Assembly: GCA_010909165.1 (NCBI GenBank)
Contig: VJWM01000025.1
Location: forward strand, 2,356,001 to 2,420,000
DNA length: 64,000 bases
Reading direction: 5' to 3'
DNA from: Anthoceros angustus
Taxonomy: Eukaryota > Streptophyta > Anthocerotopsida > Anthocerotales > Anthocerotaceae
The notes below the pieces were generated by a model. The model was not told where the DNA came from and made no database searches. It saw only the letters and a list, made by a program, of their open reading frames with translations. Shown here piece after piece: positions 1 to 10,828 of this stretch; within the stretch, counting starts at the first letter, position 1, and every line of letters begins with the position of its first letter. A program made the translations under genes and the position numbers.

Positions 1-648
1 TCTTCATAATTTCAATTCCCCTCCTCAATGAAATCGCTATGATTCGAACACGAAACCTAATTGAACAGAAATCTTCTAACAGAGCGTTAAACGTATGGAG
101 TCAGACACACAGTCATAGTGAAATCTTCTCATATAGAGTTAGATGTATGGATTGGGATACGTAATCATTGCATCACCAATCGTTGTGTTATAATAAGGTT
201 ACTGATAAGTCAATCTATCGTTCTTAGAAGAACATTCCTCTTCTCCCTTTGGAATAGGAGAAATCTCTCTGCAAGTTTCTTACAGCATGTCTTATTATTT
301 GACATAACCGTTTATTATTTTTCCTTTTGATGTCCTCTACTAGATGGCCTCTCCCCATCATCTCCACCACTTAATAAAAAAAATATTTCTTAATTCTACT
401 CAATATTTAAATTTATTTTAAATATTAGGTATCACATACCCGTATCAAGTATAAGAATTAAAATTGTGAGGTAAATATTACAAAAAAATCTAAAAATACA
501 AATCATTAGGGAATCGACTTACTGTAATTTAATTTATGATTATTTTTATAACAAGAAAATGAGTTAAAAAAGTATAGGATTAGGAATCAATAGAAAATCA
601 ACACTGTATGTTAAGTTGAGCACCGACCGGTTAAAGTAAATATTTCCA
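1..648. other. AT-rich intergenic DNA
   Basis: No credible gene is seen. The stretch is strongly AT-rich, especially 360-600, with poly-A and TATT runs. Short open frames here have no coding-like composition. It resembles the other AT-rich spacers of the window (34.7-35.5 and 44.2-44.7 kb), so decayed transposon DNA is possible, but no ends or domains are visible. Confidence 0.5.
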
Positions 649-2640
649 TTAGAAAGCATGATAAGGATAGTGAGTCACGTACTGGTACATAGCTCTAGTG
701 CAAACTATCGTCAAGTCCTGGTGAACGGGAGATAACATGTACTTCGCGCATAATAAATGGGCAGCCGGCCCGTGGCCAAGCACGGCTCTTGTGGGGTTAC
801 CTCCGGATCCAAAGCTTGAGAAGGTCCGATCATTTGAAAAGGTTTTCTGAGGTGTTCTATGCATCTGCAGTCCGCGATGTTGTCACGAGGAATGCGTAAG
901 TTGAGCATGTGTAATACCATCGTTTCTGACTGATCGTTTTTCTCCTTGTTAGGGAGAAGGTTGGAAGAAAGGAGTTCTTCCAATGGCCTCTGCAATCACT
1001 GCCTTCAGGCTTCCTTACTCTCAGTGGGAGACAGGATAGTGGGCTCTCTTCTAAGTCGTCGTCATGTCTACCCTGTCCAACCAGGAATGTTGAGTAGTTG
1101 ATGTTGATGCTCGATCCACCTCTGACCATGCACCTGCTGCCTGTGTCAGGTCATCCACTGTTGGCGGAACCCAGCAGTCCAGCATCAACATCGACCCTTA
1201 CAACTGCAACAGCCATTGGCAGTGACTGCACATGCGTAGATTCTCCGTTACCACCAGGGTATCCCACTCGGAGGGTTCAAGAGACCTAACGCCAGAGCTA
1301 GCCTCTCAGCATGTCCACTCTTCCTTTCCCTTCTCATACAGTGGCTTCAGCACCAACTCTGTGTCATGAGGTACGTGGCCTCCTTCCTGCTTTCAGACGT
1401 GCATTCGTGCTCTCTGCCTTAAGCGCAATATCCTTCCTTCTTCTCCCACCAGAGACCTATGTACCTGCTTGTTCACCTCAATGCTCGCCACTGCAGGTTT
1501 TTTGGTAACTCCTGCTACTGTTCTCTGGGTTTCAATTCTGTCTACATCGGTCCACCTAGCTGCATCTGCGCAGGCACTGCCATCAGCACGTACAAAGTCC
1601 CAGCCTGACAGTGCTTTCAAAACACCACATCGGCCTCCGCCTTTCCACATCGGCCTCCGCCTTTCCACATCGGCCTCCGCCTTTCCACATCGGCCTCCGC
1701 CTTTCCACATCGGCCTCCGCCTTTCCACATCGGCCTCCGCCTTTCCACATTGGCCTCCGCCTTTCCACATCGGCCTCCGCCTTTTTTGCAGGTCCAGGAC
1801 AGGGAAGACCTCATCCCACAAGTTTACTCTGCCCTTCACATTTTGAAGAGCAGCATGTTTTCCTCTGGCCTTCACATGAAGTGAGCAGTATGTTCTCTGC
1901 CTCATCTAGAGGCTTGCACGCCCAAGGAGATGAATCATGCAATTTATGCTCTGTAGTTGGTTTGGTGCTATGCTGTTCAGCCACTAGAAGGCAAGCAAAA
2001 AGGTGCGTATTCCAGTTCACTACAGTTTCCTGTTCATGTCCACCAGACAGTTGCCCAACATTACGTTATCCACACGCCCTCTTTCCATCATCTGTGAGGG
2101 CAGATGCCTGCTTTTGCCCTTTTGTGTATTGCACAAGTGCTTGAACAGGTCTTTAGGGGGCAAGCAAAAGTAACATGGTTAGCCAACATGAGCTTCTCCT
2201 GCTCCATTCGTCCATACAGATCAAGCGCCTCTTGGCCATCCACCAGGCAGTTTTCAGCCAACTACCGACAGCAGCGATAGTGGCATACTTCTCACTCTCA
2301 GTGTGATGTGTTGCATAGTAATCCATCTTCACAAAGCTTGAAGGGTAGTTGTAAAGACGTTACGACTCGCCAACTCACCTTCACTGCTCCAAGTTTGACA
2401 GTGAGGTTATGAAGAACTAGAAGAACCAGGAGAAGCGAAATGACTTGTGAGCGAAAGTTTCTTGTAGAATCTCTGTACACTTGCTAAATCGTTGGTTTCA
2501 CAAAGCATCCGGTCGCCAAACTGTAGCTATGTTGGAGGCACCGCTCTGGGAAGACGGGCCCCTACAACATAAATAGCCCGTATTAGCGCCGGATTTGCCA
2601 TCCTGTTACATATTTTTCTTCAACGAGCGCCCACAAAACT
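649..2640. other. Intergenic DNA without a recognisable gene
   Basis: Several 60-180 codon open frames occur on both strands, but none shows a known domain. The longest are created by the 20-bp minisatellite at 1626-1785, which stays open in several frames. The last few hundred bases lead into the FY promoter. Confidence 0.45.
1626..1785. repeat. 20-bp minisatellite, eight copies
   Basis: The unit cacatcggcctccgcctttc is repeated head to tail eight times with exact 20-bp spacing. Copy 7 (1746-1765) has one C-to-T change and the last copy runs into a T-stretch. Because 20 is not a multiple of three, a period of 60 bases (20 codons) appears in all frames, giving Gly/Lys/Arg-rich or Pro/Ser-rich artificial repeat peptides. 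Near-identity of the copies points to recent expansion. Confidence 0.95.
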
Positions 2641-2654
2641 TTTAGAGTGGTGCA

Positions 2655-2662
2655 TATAAATA
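2655..2662 (+). promoter_or_regulatory. Probable TATA box of FY
   Basis: The motif tataaata lies 187 bases before the FY start codon, in a sensible place for a transcript with a roughly 150-base leader. A weaker cataaata lies at 2569-2576. Inferred from sequence only. Confidence 0.45.
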
Positions 2663-2848
2663 GCGGATCATCCGTTCCAAGGCGCTTGTAAGGATGAAGA
2701 AAGTTCTCTGTGCCGGCCGGCTTCGATGGAAGACGAGGATAAGACGCGTTGTGTGAAGAAGAAAGCTTTCTGCAGGGTAGTCGTGAGAATGCTGTAGAAG
2801 GCAACGGAAGTTTCTTCCAAAGGAGCAGAAGGCCGAGCGTCAGGAAAT

Positions 2849-4753
2849 ATGGCAGCGACCGGTAATTTGAAGCGGCCTTATCCTGCAGGTGGGGAGCAAG
2901 CGCCGGGGCCAGGGCCAGGGCAGCAAGGGCAAGGGCAAGGGCAAGGGCAGTCGCGGTCGCGGGCCGCAGATCATGCGGTTCTGGACGGCAAGAGGATGAG
3001 GAAGCCAGTGCATCGGCAGCGGGTGGATTATAGCTCGCCGGTTGTGCTCTATGTGCTCTCCCGCATGTGGCAGCGGGATGCAAGGGATGCGGCCATCAAT
3101 CTGGAAGCAACGCCCTCGGCGGGTGTGAACATGCTGCCTCCTCTGGCGTACCCGGACTGGCCTGCCAGCAGCTTCACCACCAAGTTCGTGCACGCATCCA
3201 TCAACAAGGCCCGGTGCTCGGTGAACCGGGTGCTGTGGACGCCGGCGGGGCGGGAGAGGGTTTTCACGGGCTGCCAGAGCGGGGAGTTCACGCTCTGGAA
3301 CGGGCAGTCCTTCAACTTCGAGTGGATCTTGCAGGCGCACGATGTGGCCGTCAGGTCCATGGTGTGGAGCTACAACGGGAACTGGCTCATCACGGGGGAC
3401 GACGGTGGGTGCATCAAGTACTGGACTCCTACTTTGAATCTGATCAAGGCCATCCACACGGCGCATAAGAATTCTGCTGTGCGGGATCTCAGCTTCTCGT
3501 CCACCGACCTAAAGTTCTGCTCCTGCTCGGACGACAGTGTGATTAAGATTTGGGATTTTGCGAGGTGTGACGAGGAGGAGCGGGCTTGTAAGGGGCATAA
3601 CTGGGATGTGAAGAGCTGTGCTTGGCATCCTCAGAAGTCGCTGATTGTCTCAGGGGGGAAGGATGCGCTGGTGAAGCTCTGGGATGCTAGGACGGGGAAG
3701 GATTTGCATACGATAGAGGCACATAAGGCGGCTGTGTTGAAGGTGAAGTGGAATAATAACGGGAACTGGGTGCTGACGGGGTCTAAGGACCAGGCTATCA
3801 AGTTGTTTGATATTAGGACATTGAAGGAGATGGAATCGTACCATGGGCAGAAGAGGGATGTGACGGCTCTGGCGTGGCATCCGTTTCATGAGGAACTGTT
3901 TGTTAGTGGTGGTTATGATGGAAGTATTCTGTATTGGCTTGTGGGCTATGGGACTCCACAGGCAGAGGTTGCAAGTGCTCATGAGGGGAGTGTGTGGGAT
4001 TTAGCCTGGCATCCCATGGGGCATCTTTTGTGCTCTGGAAGCCAAGACCAGACCACTAAGTTTTGGTGTCGTCACAAACCTGGAGAGGTGGCTCAGGCAG
4101 GCAAGTATGGATCAGGTCAAAAGGGACATGTAGCTCATGAGGATTACTCCTCTGGTGGAGTTCGGGCTTTTGTAGATGGGGCCAGTAAGCCCCTTGGGAA
4201 TGGTTCTGCCGATGTGATACCTGGGGTTGGCAACTTGTCTCTGCCTCTTGTTCAAGCTGGCTCAGATGCCACTTGGGCGAGAACCGTGGAAACACACAAT
4301 TTTCAGCATCAGCCTTTTTTTTCTCAGCCTGGAGCACAGCCGCAAACCATGCATCCTGCTGGAGTATCTTCAGTATCCCAGCCACCGTTGCTGGCTAGGC
4401 CATCCTTGGCCACCGTGCCAGTGATGGCAGCTGGTGGTTTACAGGCGAGTCATTTGCAGATGTCTGGCTCACTGAATATGAGTTCTGCATATCAAGTTGG
4501 CCAACTTCTGGGTTCTGGAGTTGTTGGTCAGTCACAAAATCTACATCCAGGTCAGGGGCAGTTGATGGGATACGGGGGCGCCACTTTTGCTGGTGGTGGT
4601 CATGGCCAGCAAGGTGGACCTGTTCATCAAGTCAATTGGCAGATTGGTGGTGGTGGCTCTCTATTGCAATCCAACTCCCAAGGTCTTTTGCCCGAGCAGA
4701 ACACTGGGCATGCAGTAGGGTCAGGACTGGCGAATCTCTTTAACACTTTCTGA
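2849..4753 (+). CDS. FY: FY / WDR33-type WD40 polyadenylation factor
   Basis: This 634-aa protein matches plant FY (animal WDR33, yeast Pfs2), the WD40 subunit of the nuclear cleavage and polyadenylation specificity complex. The N-terminus has a Gly/Gln-rich tract followed by the family block RKPVHRQRVDYSSPVVLYVL. Seven WD40 repeats fill about residues 120-420, with clear signatures such as SGEFTLWNGQSFNFEWILQA, SCSDDSVIKIWD and CSGSQDQTTKFWC. The last ~200 residues are low-complexity Gly/Gln/Ser/His. The start ATG sits in a good plant context (aaatATGgc). The frame is open throughout without an intron, although Arabidopsis FY is rich in introns. The C-terminal tail has PPLL but not the PPLPP motif by which Arabidopsis FY binds FCA. 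Function in 3'-end formation is inferred from family; a retrocopy origin is possible. Confidence 0.93.
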   Translation: MAATGNLKRPYPAGGEQAPGPGPGQQGQGQGQGQSRSRAADHAVLDGKRMRKPVHRQRVDYSSPVVLYVLSRMWQRDARDAAINLEATPSAGVNMLPPLAYPDWPASSFTTKFVHASINKARCSVNRVLWTPAGRERVFTGCQSGEFTLWNGQSFNFEWILQAHDVAVRSMVWSYNGNWLITGDDGGCIKYWTPTLNLIKAIHTAHKNSAVRDLSFSSTDLKFCSCSDDSVIKIWDFARCDEEERACKGHNWDVKSCAWHPQKSLIVSGGKDALVKLWDARTGKDLHTIEAHKAAVLKVKWNNNGNWVLTGSKDQAIKLFDIRTLKEMESYHGQKRDVTALAWHPFHEELFVSGGYDGSILYWLVGYGTPQAEVASAHEGSVWDLAWHPMGHLLCSGSQDQTTKFWCRHKPGEVAQAGKYGSGQKGHVAHEDYSSGGVRAFVDGASKPLGNGSADVIPGVGNLSLPLVQAGSDATWARTVETHNFQHQPFFSQPGAQPQTMHPAGVSSVSQPPLLARPSLATVPVMAAGGLQASHLQMSGSLNMSSAYQVGQLLGSGVVGQSQNLHPGQGQLMGYGGATFAGGGHGQQGGPVHQVNWQIGGGGSLLQSNSQGLLPEQNTGHAVGSGLANLFNTF

Positions 4754-6224
4754 GTTTCGTTTCCAGTCTTGCAGGAGGGCAACAACTAGCAGTTTACCTT
4801 GTTCTTGAGCTTGCTCTGCCCAGCTACATCACTTGCCAGGGCATGCGTGAACCGTTGAGCCCTGGGGTGTGTGGATTGTCTCAATGGTAGTATGTGGTCT
4901 TCCTACTTCTCTGCGACGGAAAGTTGCCATGCCAGGTGACAAGACGGAAGATGAGCAATAGGACGATCTGGCAACGACAAAGAGCTGCTGAGGACTATGT
5001 GTGGTCACTGCCATCCTGGACTTGCCTGTTTAGCGTGGGCTTGATTGTGATGGCGACTCACTGGAAATCCATAGCCTTATGTTGACAGTATGTTCCTTCA
5101 TCACTTTGCTGCAAGTGAAGGCTGTCATACCTACCAGGCAATCCGAGGAAAGAGAAGTCAAGAAGTGGGAGCTGACTACGACGATGAAGCAAGGAGTAAA
5201 TGTGAGTCATTGCTGTCGTCAACCTGCATTGTTGCAGCTTCCAGTGAGTTTGATCTGGTCGAGAATGTAAGTCCGAGTTCCCTGTTGGAAGTGCGGACTA
5301 ATGACAAGTCTCCAGCTTTTTGGATGGCCTTGTTCACTAGTTTCTTTCTGACTGGGCTTGATTTTGACGTACATCTGCAGGTCCCACCGGCAGAACGCTG
5401 AGGACAAACTGAGGTTCACTTTACTTTCTCCTGAAGGAGTAATGCGGGACGCCGAAGTGGTTCTGTGCGATTTGTTCTTCTGTAGAGCTAGCAGGCCTCG
5501 GAGATGGTTGGTTTCAGTGGGACGAGTGAGTTGCTTGATGGAATGGGACAAGACACGCAGAGTCGTGTCTTCACTAAATCACTGGGCACACAAGGGGGGT
5601 ATTTGCTGGGGTTGGACGAAGGCTCTCTCAGTTCTGCGGAGACACGGAGGTGTTGATCAGATTATTAATATATAATCTGATTGTTTCAAGTAGTACGTAT
5701 TGCAAGTAATGCTTAATCAAATGTTTAGAAAATGATCGATGCCTATCAAGTCACATTTGTATGTCCGTCCTTAATGGGCGGTAATAAAGTTTTCCCTCTT
5801 CTTTTGCGTCCTTCAAACCTTTCTGGTTCAACTCGGTATATCGGTCCTTGTACCCCTTTTCTGCGACGAGTCCTTGATAGTTTCGATGGGCCGTGGATCT
5901 TGTAGGTCGCCGTTTCGCATTACGATGGTGTAATGATAAAAAAGTTCGTGAGGCTAGTGCAAATTGATGGGCGTTATGTCACTTATCAGATGGATAACAA
6001 AAGAGCGGGAGAAGACAAGTCTGTGAGGTCCTTCAACCAACCACATCAATCGATAAACTCAGCAACGCCATCCTTGCCGTTGCGCATGACGATGGCATAG
6101 GTACTAATGAGTTCCACAAAGCTCACTGAGAGGTCGAAGGGTTTCTTTGTAGGAAATAATGACTTCACAGAACTGAGCAGTACGAGGACAAAAAATATTG
6201 TACAAGAAAAATGAAAATTACATA
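4754..6224. other. Convergent spacer between FY and DVR
   Basis: This holds the 3' regions of FY (+) and DVR (-). An AATAAA at 5783-5788 on the plus strand could be an FY polyadenylation signal, but it is about 1 kb past the stop codon, so the 3' UTR would be long. Short open frames (for example 5358-5675) resemble no known protein. Confidence 0.4.
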
Positions 6225-7571
6225 TCAGAAAACAGCTTGGTCTCCAAGCTCCTGTCCAGCCATCCCTTCTCGCACAACCCGCTCAAAGAATTCCTCCAGC
6301 GTGTCCTTTCCATAGCTTGGGGTGGCGTCTGCGTCGTACTTGCCTGTCTCAGGATTCAGCACCAACATGCTCTCTGCAGCATAGTATCTGCCAATCTTGC
6401 CAAACTCCGCAGCATCTTCCAAGTTGGGAAAGATGTTTTTGAGGAAATCCAGAATGCCGATCGCGAAGTCCATAATTTGGATTGGTACCTTCAGGAACTT
6501 GGTCTCCTTCCCTGTAATCCTGAACAGCATCTCCCCTTGCTCCAGTGGCGTCAGGGCCTTACCGGGTCCCCCGATAGGAAGCGTCTTGTTCACCTTGTCT
6601 CCATCACTTGCGCAGTCTGCGATGAAGGATGCCAGATCCGCCTCGCTAATGGGCTTGCAGGCGCAGAGTGTACCGTCTCCAAACACCATATACGGCCCTC
6701 CGTCCTTCACTAACTCCACCTGCCCGCCGAGGCTCTTGAAGAATGCAGTGGGCCGGACTATGCTGTAGGTGAGCTCACCGTTGCTGCTCTTTGCTGCGGA
6801 TTCCAGCTCTGCTTCAAACTTGAGCTTGGCTCGCTGAAACTCCAGCAGAGGCTTCTGCACGCAGATGGCGGAGAGCAGGACGTAGTGCTTGCATCCCAGA
6901 GCCAGGCCGGCATTCAGGGTGTTTTTGGTGGCCTGGTAATCAACGAGCCAGGAATCCTTCACGCCACCACTTCTGCTGGCCAGGCAACTCACGACCACAT
7001 CCACTGGCTTCCCTCTCTCCTGCAAAGCCGCTTTCAGTGAATCCAAATCAGTCACATCCGAAAAGCACAACTCCGCGCCCTCCAGCTCTGCCTGCACTTC
7101 CTCCTTCCCAAGCTTGCCCTTGATCCCGCTCTTCTCCCTGGCCACTGCCACCACATTGTAGCCTCGCCTCACAAACTCCTTGGTCACAAACTTCCCGATG
7201 TAGCCCGTGGCCCCAAAAATGAGCACATTGGTGGACTTGGGGTCCCTGACCCTCTCCTTCAGCTGCACTACTTCCTGCACATCTGCAGTTGCTCGACAAG
7301 TGAGCACACAGGCACTGTACTTCCAGGAACTCCATCTTGTGGACCTGGAAACTCTCCTGGAGAATGCATTGCTCTGGACCTCAGCAGATGCTGCCGGAGA
7401 AAAATCTCGTGACAGGGAGGATGCAGACCTGAGATTCACGCTGGAGGAGACGCCAGAACAGTTTCTCCAGCGACTGGGAAGTGGCAACGAGGACTGGGGA
7501 GAAGGCGAAAGCGATGGACAAGGGCAGACAGCAATGGCGTCAAGCCTCGGAGAAGACAGCACGCCTGCCAT
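6225..7571 (-). CDS. DVR: 3,8-divinyl (proto)chlorophyllide a 8-vinyl reductase, plastid
   Basis: A 448-aa protein of the atypical short-chain reductase / NmrA-like family, matching plant DVR (PCB2), which reduces the 8-vinyl group of divinyl chlorophyll precursors with NADPH in the plastid. About 100 N-terminal residues rich in Ser, Arg and Pro look like a chloroplast transit peptide. The nucleotide-binding loop GATGYIG is at residues 120-126, preceded by STNVLIF. Downstream family blocks include [38 protein letters not shown] and [16 protein letters not shown]. The length suits the family (Arabidopsis about 417 aa) and the gene is a single exon, as I recall for Arabidopsis DVR. It lies convergent with FY and upstream of the receptor kinase's 3' end on the same strand. 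I see no damage. Confidence 0.95.
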   Translation of the reverse strand: MAGVLSSPRLDAIAVCPCPSLSPSPQSSLPLPSRWRNCSGVSSSVNLRSASSLSRDFSPAASAEVQSNAFSRRVSRSTRWSSWKYSACVLTCRATADVQEVVQLKERVRDPKSTNVLIFGATGYIGKFVTKEFVRRGYNVVAVAREKSGIKGKLGKEEVQAELEGAELCFSDVTDLDSLKAALQERGKPVDVVVSCLASRSGGVKDSWLVDYQATKNTLNAGLALGCKHYVLLSAICVQKPLLEFQRAKLKFEAELESAAKSSNGELTYSIVRPTAFFKSLGGQVELVKDGGPYMVFGDGTLCACKPISEADLASFIADCASDGDKVNKTLPIGGPGKALTPLEQGEMLFRITGKETKFLKVPIQIMDFAIGILDFLKNIFPNLEDAAEFGKIGRYYAAESMLVLNPETGKYDADATPSYGKDTLEEFFERVVREGMAGQELGDQAVF

Positions 7572-7873
7572 CGCCCCCCTCTCTACCCAAAACCCTTTAA
7601 ATCTCTGATGAAATGTATCTAGTCTATCGTCTCTGGCTTCGCTCCAACCCTACGCTGCTTTAATCTGGCTTCACGAACAACAAATCAGACAGCGATAGAC
7701 ATTTGAGAAACCAAATTCCGTTAGCCAATCCCTGCTCACATAACATCACCCAGAACTGTACTTGTGAAGTAGCAGGTATTCTGGAAAGTTTCTTGCCATC
7801 TACACAAGCTCAACCTTCCCACTAAAAAAAACTGCACAAGCTCAACCACAGGTAAAGTCACACAAGGAGAAGC

Positions 7874-10828
7874 TTAACTGTAGATGGGGTCCATCAGCTG
7901 CAGCATCTCTACAACTTGGACCATGGAAGGCCGTGTGACAGGACTCTGCGAAGTGCAAATCAACCCTAGCTTTAGGAAGGGCAAGAGATTCACTTGCTCC
8001 TGCAACTGGAGGTTCAGATCCGGGTCGACACAATCGAGGGCCCGGTCTTCATCAAGCATAGTACCAACACACTCGCACAGAATGACCACCTCATTCGCCA
8101 TGTACTCCACTGCCCTCCTACCAGTGACAAGCTCCAGAAGCACCACTCCATATCCATAGACATCGCACTTTTCGTCTATTTGCTCGCTGTAAGATGCAAA
8201 CTCAGGAGCCCTGTACCCGAGGCCACCCTGGCTCAAGCTGTATGTGTCCACCATGGGTACCAGCTTGGCAAGACCGCAATCAGAAACTTTGGGTGTGTTG
8301 CCGACGTCAAGCAAAATGTTGCTTGACCTTACATTGTAATGGATGATCTGGGGATCACAATTGTGAAGGTGTGCGAGTCCCATTGCAGTTCCTTTGGCTA
8401 TCTTGAAACGGCTGGACCAGTCCAGAGCAGGCTGTCCATGTCCTCTGTCGTGGAGTCTGGTGCACAGATCTCCCCCAGAGACATAATCAAACAACAAAAT
8501 CTGCAGCTGTTTTGTCCAGTAGTAGCCTTTAAGGGACACCAGGTTTTGATGCCTCACCTTTCCCAGCAGCTGAACCTCCCTCTCAAATTCGTCTCGAGAT
8601 TTCACAGATCCGGTGACTGTCAGCTTCTTCACCGCGGCTGATTGTCCATCGGGAAGCATCGCCCTATACACCACACCAAATCCGCCACTTCCAATCTCGC
8701 AGTCTTTGTTGAGCAACAGGTGCTGCTCTGGACGCCAGTTTCCAGTTCCAAACCATCTTGCCCTGGAGAACATGACCAGCTTGCCCACAGCCAATACTCG
8801 ATCAGATGCATCAGGCATGCTTCTCATCCTGATCGTCCTAGAACGGTTGCCCTTCTGCGCTCTCAAACTGCCTGCAGTCACCAGAATCGCTGCCACAGCT
8901 ACAGCAGCTGCTGCACATATCGCAATAATGGCTGAGACACTGAAGAGAACTCTCCGTTCTGATCTGTGAGGAGGAGAAGCTCGGCTTGGTGCCCCAGATA
9001 CGAGGGGACTGCTGGCTGGCGCCGGGTGCAACTGTGCACACGGAACATTGATGAGTGCTCCACATAGTCCTGAATTTCCTGCAAACACAGAGGCATTCAT
9101 CGAGCCAAAGACATGGCCGTTTGGGATGCGGCCGGAAAGCCGGTTGCTAGACACGTTGATCATCGCCAAATTCTTCAGGTACCCAAGCTGGGGAGGGATG
9201 TTGCCTGACAGTCGGTTTTGAGAAAGGTCCATGAACTTGAGCCGCATGAGCTTTCCCAGCTCCCCTGGAATCATCCCAGTAAGATGGTTCGCAGACAAAC
9301 TGAGATCCTCGAGCCAGATACAGTCTCCCAGGTCTGCAGGAAGGAATCCATGAAGAAAATTATGGTGAGCCTGCAGACGGCGGAGCCTGTTACGTTTGCA
9401 CAAATTTCTGGGAATGCTGCTGTTAAGCAAGTTGTGACTGATGTCAAGAGCCTGAAGATATTCCAGGCTGCCAAAGCTTGAGGGCAAAGAAGACTGGAAA
9501 GAGTTGCCCGAAACATTCAGCTCAAACAGGCTTGAGCAGCTGCCAAAATCCGCTGGTAGAGACCCTGTCAGCATGTTTGTTGAAAGGTCCAGGACCTGGA
9601 GAGACTGGCAGTCCCCGAGAGATAATATGGTCCCTGATAGGTGGTTGTGGGAGACGGACAGGGACTGTAAGCTCCGGGTGACGAGACCAGCTGGGATTGG
9701 CTGCGCCAGCTGGTTGTTGCTTAGGTTGAGAGCAGACAGCTGCAGATGTGCTAACCCATCGGGAATGCTGCCTGTGAGACTGTTCCGAGAGAGATCCAGC
9801 CAACGCAAATTGTGCAGGAGCCCTAAGCTGGATGGAAGCCAGCCCGAAAACATGTTCTCAGAAAGATCCAAACCTTGTAGCGCAGTCAAGCTGCTTATCC
9901 ATGAAGGGATGCTGCCAGAGAGGTAGTTTTTCCGGAGGTTCAGAACCTGCAAATTAGACAGACTCTGAAGAGGAGAAGGCAAAGATCCAGACAAATCGTT
10001 GAAACTTAGATCCAACACTTGGAGGTTCGCACAGTTGCTGAGCCCTGCTGGGATCTGGCCACTGAGATGATTGCCTGTAAGTTTGAGATCCGAGAGATGG
10101 AACAGAGATGAGATTTGGAGAGGGATGCCCCCGGCCATTGCATTCCGCGACAAGTCCAGGGCTCGCAGACTTCGAAGCTGCCCGATATGCTCGGACAGAG
10201 CACCTGAGAACTGGTTAGAAGAGAAATTGACGCTATGAAGGAGGTAGCAAGAATACAAAGATGAGGGGATGCTTCCATGAAGCTTGTTCTTGGAGAGAGC
10301 AACCGAGCGAAGGTTGCGGTTGGAACTGAAAAGCTCGGCAGGAATCTGACCTGTGAAAGCATTGAAGGAAAGGTCCAGATGCTCAATGCTTCCCGAGCTT
10401 CCAAATAGTGTGGGAAGAGGACCTGACAGGGCATTGTAGCTGGCATTCAGCCTCCTCAACGTGGGAAGCTGAGTGATTGCGTCTGGAAAGCTCCCGAAAA
10501 GATTGTTGCAGGCCAGAGACAGAGTGGTCAAGCCAGTGAGCTGTGCGAGTGTGGCGCTTATCCTACCAGAAAGCGACAACCCGTCCAGAATGAGGGTAGA
10601 GACTCGCCCGGAAGTGGCATCGCAGCCAACTCCTCTCCATTGGCACGGGCTTGAATCCAGCTCGTTCCACGAGCTCAGGGCAGAAGAATTGATCAAGTAC
10701 TTCACCTTGAACACCACAAGCGCCTGCACATCCGGCGATGGCGCAATGTCCCAGCCTGGTGCGGCACCGGAAACCACAAGAAAGAGGAACAAACAGGTCC
10801 ACCTCAGGAGAGCCGTCAAATCGGCCAT
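7874..10828 (-). CDS. IRK/PXC2-like leucine-rich-repeat receptor (pseudo)kinase
   Basis: A 984-aa single-exon receptor. Residues 1-25 form a signal peptide, followed by an N-terminal LRR cap (SSPCQWRGVGCD), about 20 LRRs to about residue 580, a membrane segment near 625-650 and a kinase domain near 705-980. The kinase keeps the glycine loop (GSGGFGVVY) and the ATP-anchoring lysine (AAVKKL). Its catalytic loop reads HYNVRSSN instead of HRDxxxxN, and DFG is replaced by DCG. The same HYN and a changed DFG are typical of the IRK/PXC2/At3g28040 group, which acts in cell-division and vascular patterning in Arabidopsis, so this is probably an inherited pseudokinase or weak kinase. The frame stays open 353 codons further upstream, but that part is antisense to PPR protein 1; the signal peptide fixes the start at 10828. 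Confidence 0.9.
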   Translation of the reverse strand: MADLTALLRWTCLFLFLVVSGAAPGWDIAPSPDVQALVVFKVKYLINSSALSSWNELDSSPCQWRGVGCDATSGRVSTLILDGLSLSGRISATLAQLTGLTTLSLACNNLFGSFPDAITQLPTLRRLNASYNALSGPLPTLFGSSGSIEHLDLSFNAFTGQIPAELFSSNRNLRSVALSKNKLHGSIPSSLYSCYLLHSVNFSSNQFSGALSEHIGQLRSLRALDLSRNAMAGGIPLQISSLFHLSDLKLTGNHLSGQIPAGLSNCANLQVLDLSFNDLSGSLPSPLQSLSNLQVLNLRKNYLSGSIPSWISSLTALQGLDLSENMFSGWLPSSLGLLHNLRWLDLSRNSLTGSIPDGLAHLQLSALNLSNNQLAQPIPAGLVTRSLQSLSVSHNHLSGTILSLGDCQSLQVLDLSTNMLTGSLPADFGSCSSLFELNVSGNSFQSSLPSSFGSLEYLQALDISHNLLNSSIPRNLCKRNRLRRLQAHHNFLHGFLPADLGDCIWLEDLSLSANHLTGMIPGELGKLMRLKFMDLSQNRLSGNIPPQLGYLKNLAMINVSSNRLSGRIPNGHVFGSMNASVFAGNSGLCGALINVPCAQLHPAPASSPLVSGAPSRASPPHRSERRVLFSVSAIIAICAAAAVAVAAILVTAGSLRAQKGNRSRTIRMRSMPDASDRVLAVGKLVMFSRARWFGTGNWRPEQHLLLNKDCEIGSGGFGVVYRAMLPDGQSAAVKKLTVTGSVKSRDEFEREVQLLGKVRHQNLVSLKGYYWTKQLQILLFDYVSGGDLCTRLHDRGHGQPALDWSSRFKIAKGTAMGLAHLHNCDPQIIHYNVRSSNILLDVGNTPKVSDCGLAKLVPMVDTYSLSQGGLGYRAPEFASYSEQIDEKCDVYGYGVVLLELVTGRRAVEYMANEVVILCECVGTMLDEDRALDCVDPDLNLQLQEQVNLLPFLKLGLICTSQSPVTRPSMVQVVEMLQLMDPIYS

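Noticed and set aside
1393-1905. A 170-codon Gly/Lys/Arg repeat protein
   Set aside because: The repeats are the translation of the 20-bp minisatellite, open in several frames; flanking residues have no coding character.
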